Assembly (NCBI GenBank): GCA_900550765.1
Contig: URTC01000082.1
Location: 1-7,118 of the forward strand
Direction of reading: 5' to 3'
DNA length: 7,118 bases
Origin: an uncultured Clostridia bacterium
GTDB lineage: Bacteria > Bacillota > Clostridia > Christensenellales > QALW01
Position 1 is the stretch's first letter. The number at the start of each line of letters is the position of its first letter. Both the position numbers and the translations under genes were made by a program. Below the pieces are notes generated by a model. The model made no database searches, was not told the DNA's origin, and was given only the letters and a program-made list of their open reading frames with translations. Of this stretch, positions 5,841-7,118 are shown piece by piece.

Positions 5841-7024
5841 TGTTTCACCTCCGTAATCTCAGCTTCTAAACAGCCTTCATATAATTTTATAAAAACAGCA
5901 TCTCCCACACGCACATTTTTTGCACTCTTTAACGCCGTCCCTTTTATATCGGTAGCCACCGAATACCCACGCGAGAGAACTGCCAACGGACTCAAAGCGT
6001 TTAATCTGCCCGCAAGCAGTGCCAACCGGTCCTGCTTCTGCTGCAGCAATCGTTCCTGTCCGTTCACCGTCCGTTGCTGCAGAGCCTCTAACCGCTGAAA
6101 AAAGTTATCCAGCAATGCCTGAGGATCTTCAAAATTCTTTGCCGCCCTATACAGCACAGCTCTGATTTCCGCTATTCTGCCGGAAATATTTTTGTCCAAA
6201 TACTGCCCAAGACGGTCTATATCCTCTAAGGTATCGTAATAATCAAATACCGCCAATTCCGCCGCTGCTGAAGGCGTAGGCGCCCGCACGTCCGCAACAA
6301 AGTCCGCAATCGTAAAATCGGTTTCATGTCCCACTGCCGATATCACCGGCTTTTTACAGGCAAAAATCGTACGCGCAACCTCTTCGCTGTTAAAACACCA
6401 CAAATCTTCAATAGAACCGCCGCCGCGCGCAAGAATGATTACATCCACCTCCGGCATATTCTCCAAAGCCCGCAGTCCCGCACAGATGGAACGCGGTGCA
6501 TCCTCTCCCTGCACGGTTACCGGCGCTAAAACAAGACTGATACCGGGGCACCTTCTGGTGGCAACATTCAGAATATCGCGAATAACCGCGCCGGTGGGAG
6601 ACGTTGCTACGCCGATTTTTTTCACAAAAGCCGGAAGTGCTTTCTTTCGCTCACGATCAAAAAGACCTTCCTCCTCCAGCTTTTTTTTCAACTGTTCAAA
6701 TTGTTTATAAAGCTGACCGATTCCCTTAGGCTCCAAAGCAGCAACAATCAGCTGATACTGCCCGTCGCGTTCATACAGCGTAACGCGCCCCCTGGCCAGT
6801 ACCTTCATCCCGTCTTCCGGGCGGAATTTGAGCTTTAAGACATCGGATTTAAAAAAAGCGCACCGGATTGCTGCGCTTTCATCTTTCAAAGAAAAATAAA
6901 TATGCCCTGAGGAATGTTTTTTTATCCCTGAGATTTCTCCTTCGACCACAATATCATTTAAAACAGCGTCCATCAAAAGACTCTGTTTTACATAGGCATT
7001 AAGCTGGGATACCGTTACACTCAT
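5837..7024 (-). CDS. xseA: Exodeoxyribonuclease VII large subunit
   Basis: This 395-residue protein is the catalytic large subunit of exonuclease VII, which degrades single-stranded DNA into acid-soluble oligonucleotides together with several copies of XseB in the cytoplasm. Residues about 1-100 form the OB-fold nucleic-acid-binding domain, starting [10 protein letters not shown] and including VVEGEISG and [10 protein letters not shown]. The catalytic domain follows, with [31 protein letters not shown], and [15 protein letters not shown] leading into [13 protein letters not shown], all hallmarks of the family. The middle and C-terminal part is helical and charged, as expected for the region that binds XseB. 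Length is normal or slightly short for the family. The ATG overlaps the folD stop by 4 nt, and the TGA stop overlaps the xseB start by 4 nt, so translation is probably coupled. The use of TGA as stop here argues against UGA recoding in this genome. Confidence 0.97.
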   Translation of the reverse strand: MSVTVSQLNAYVKQSLLMDAVLNDIVVEGEISGIKKHSSGHIYFSLKDESAAIRCAFFKSDVLKLKFRPEDGMKVLARGRVTLYERDGQYQLIVAALEPKGIGQLYKQFEQLKKKLEEEGLFDRERKKALPAFVKKIGVATSPTGAVIRDILNVATRRCPGISLVLAPVTVQGEDAPRSICAGLRALENMPEVDVIILARGGGSIEDLWCFNSEEVARTIFACKKPVISAVGHETDFTIADFVADVRAPTPSAAAELAVFDYYDTLEDIDRLGQYLDKNISGRIAEIRAVLYRAAKNFEDPQALLDNFFQRLEALQQRTVNGQERLLQQKQDRLALLAGRLNALSPLAVLSRGYSVATDIKGTALKSAKNVRVGDAVFIKLYEGCLEAEITEVKQ

Positions 7025-7118
7025 AAAATTCCCGCCGCTTTCACGGTGTTATACATCAGCATGGCCCGCGTCATAGGACCGGTTCCCCCGGGATTGGGCG
7101 TAATAGCAGAAGCCTTAT
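7021..7118 (-). CDS. folD: FolD, methylenetetrahydrofolate dehydrogenase/cyclohydrolase (partial, C-terminal end)
   Basis: Only the last 31 codons and the TGA stop lie in the window; the rest is beyond position 7118. The visible tail contains [16 protein letters not shown], which matches the FolD signature PGGVGPMT near the C-terminus, followed by NTVKAAGIL. The family is a cytoplasmic bifunctional enzyme that interconverts 5,10-methylene- and 10-formyl-tetrahydrofolate with NADP. Compared with the usual ITPVPGGVGPMT this copy has Asn and Thr where Val is common; both are mild changes. Its stop codon overlaps the xseA start in an ATGA arrangement, so it heads the folD-xseA-xseB-ispA cluster seen in many Firmicutes. 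The identification rests on a short tail, but both the motif and the gene order support it. Confidence 0.88.
   Translation of the reverse strand, partial: KASAITPNPGGTGPMTRAMLMYNTVKAAGIL

Overview
The window looks like chromosomal DNA of a low-to-moderate-GC Firmicute, probably a clostridial or related anaerobe. The evidence is the folD-xseA-xseB-ispA order, strong GGAGG-type ribosome binding sites, AT-rich spacers and the protein sequences themselves. The genus cannot be resolved by eye. Every gene I can support is on the minus strand, so transcription runs from position 7118 towards position 1. Plus-strand open frames are shadows of these genes.

Region 7118-4736 holds a tightly coupled housekeeping operon. 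It contains the 3' end of folD (one-carbon/folate metabolism), xseA and xseB (the two subunits of exonuclease VII) and an ispA-type prenyl diphosphate synthase. Neighbouring reading frames overlap by 4, 4 and 8 nt, which points to translational coupling. A hairpin at 4634-4670, with a U-run on the minus-strand RNA, is a good candidate terminator.

Region 4576-3634 holds a 53-residue hypothetical protein and two half-length TauE/SafE (TSUP) membrane proteins of 113 and 130 residues. The two TSUP halves overlap by 4 nt, so together they probably make up the equivalent of one ordinary eight-helix transporter. A short AT-rich spacer (3492-3633) follows, with a perfect 9-bp inverted repeat and a possible promoter.

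Region 3491-1 holds a 502-residue Ppx/GppA phosphatase with a C-terminal HD-type domain. After a 15-nt gap comes an aconitase-superfamily hydratase that runs off the window. The hydratase frame is readable from 1967 to 1 without any indel. It is interrupted by two in-frame TAA codons (codons 97 and 394), and the third expected iron-sulfur cysteine reads Ser (codon 415). The simplest reading is a recently inactivated gene.

I found no mobile element, CRISPR array, tRNA or rRNA, and no convincing new multi-gene system. The observations most worth a second look are the broken hydratase and the split TSUP pair.
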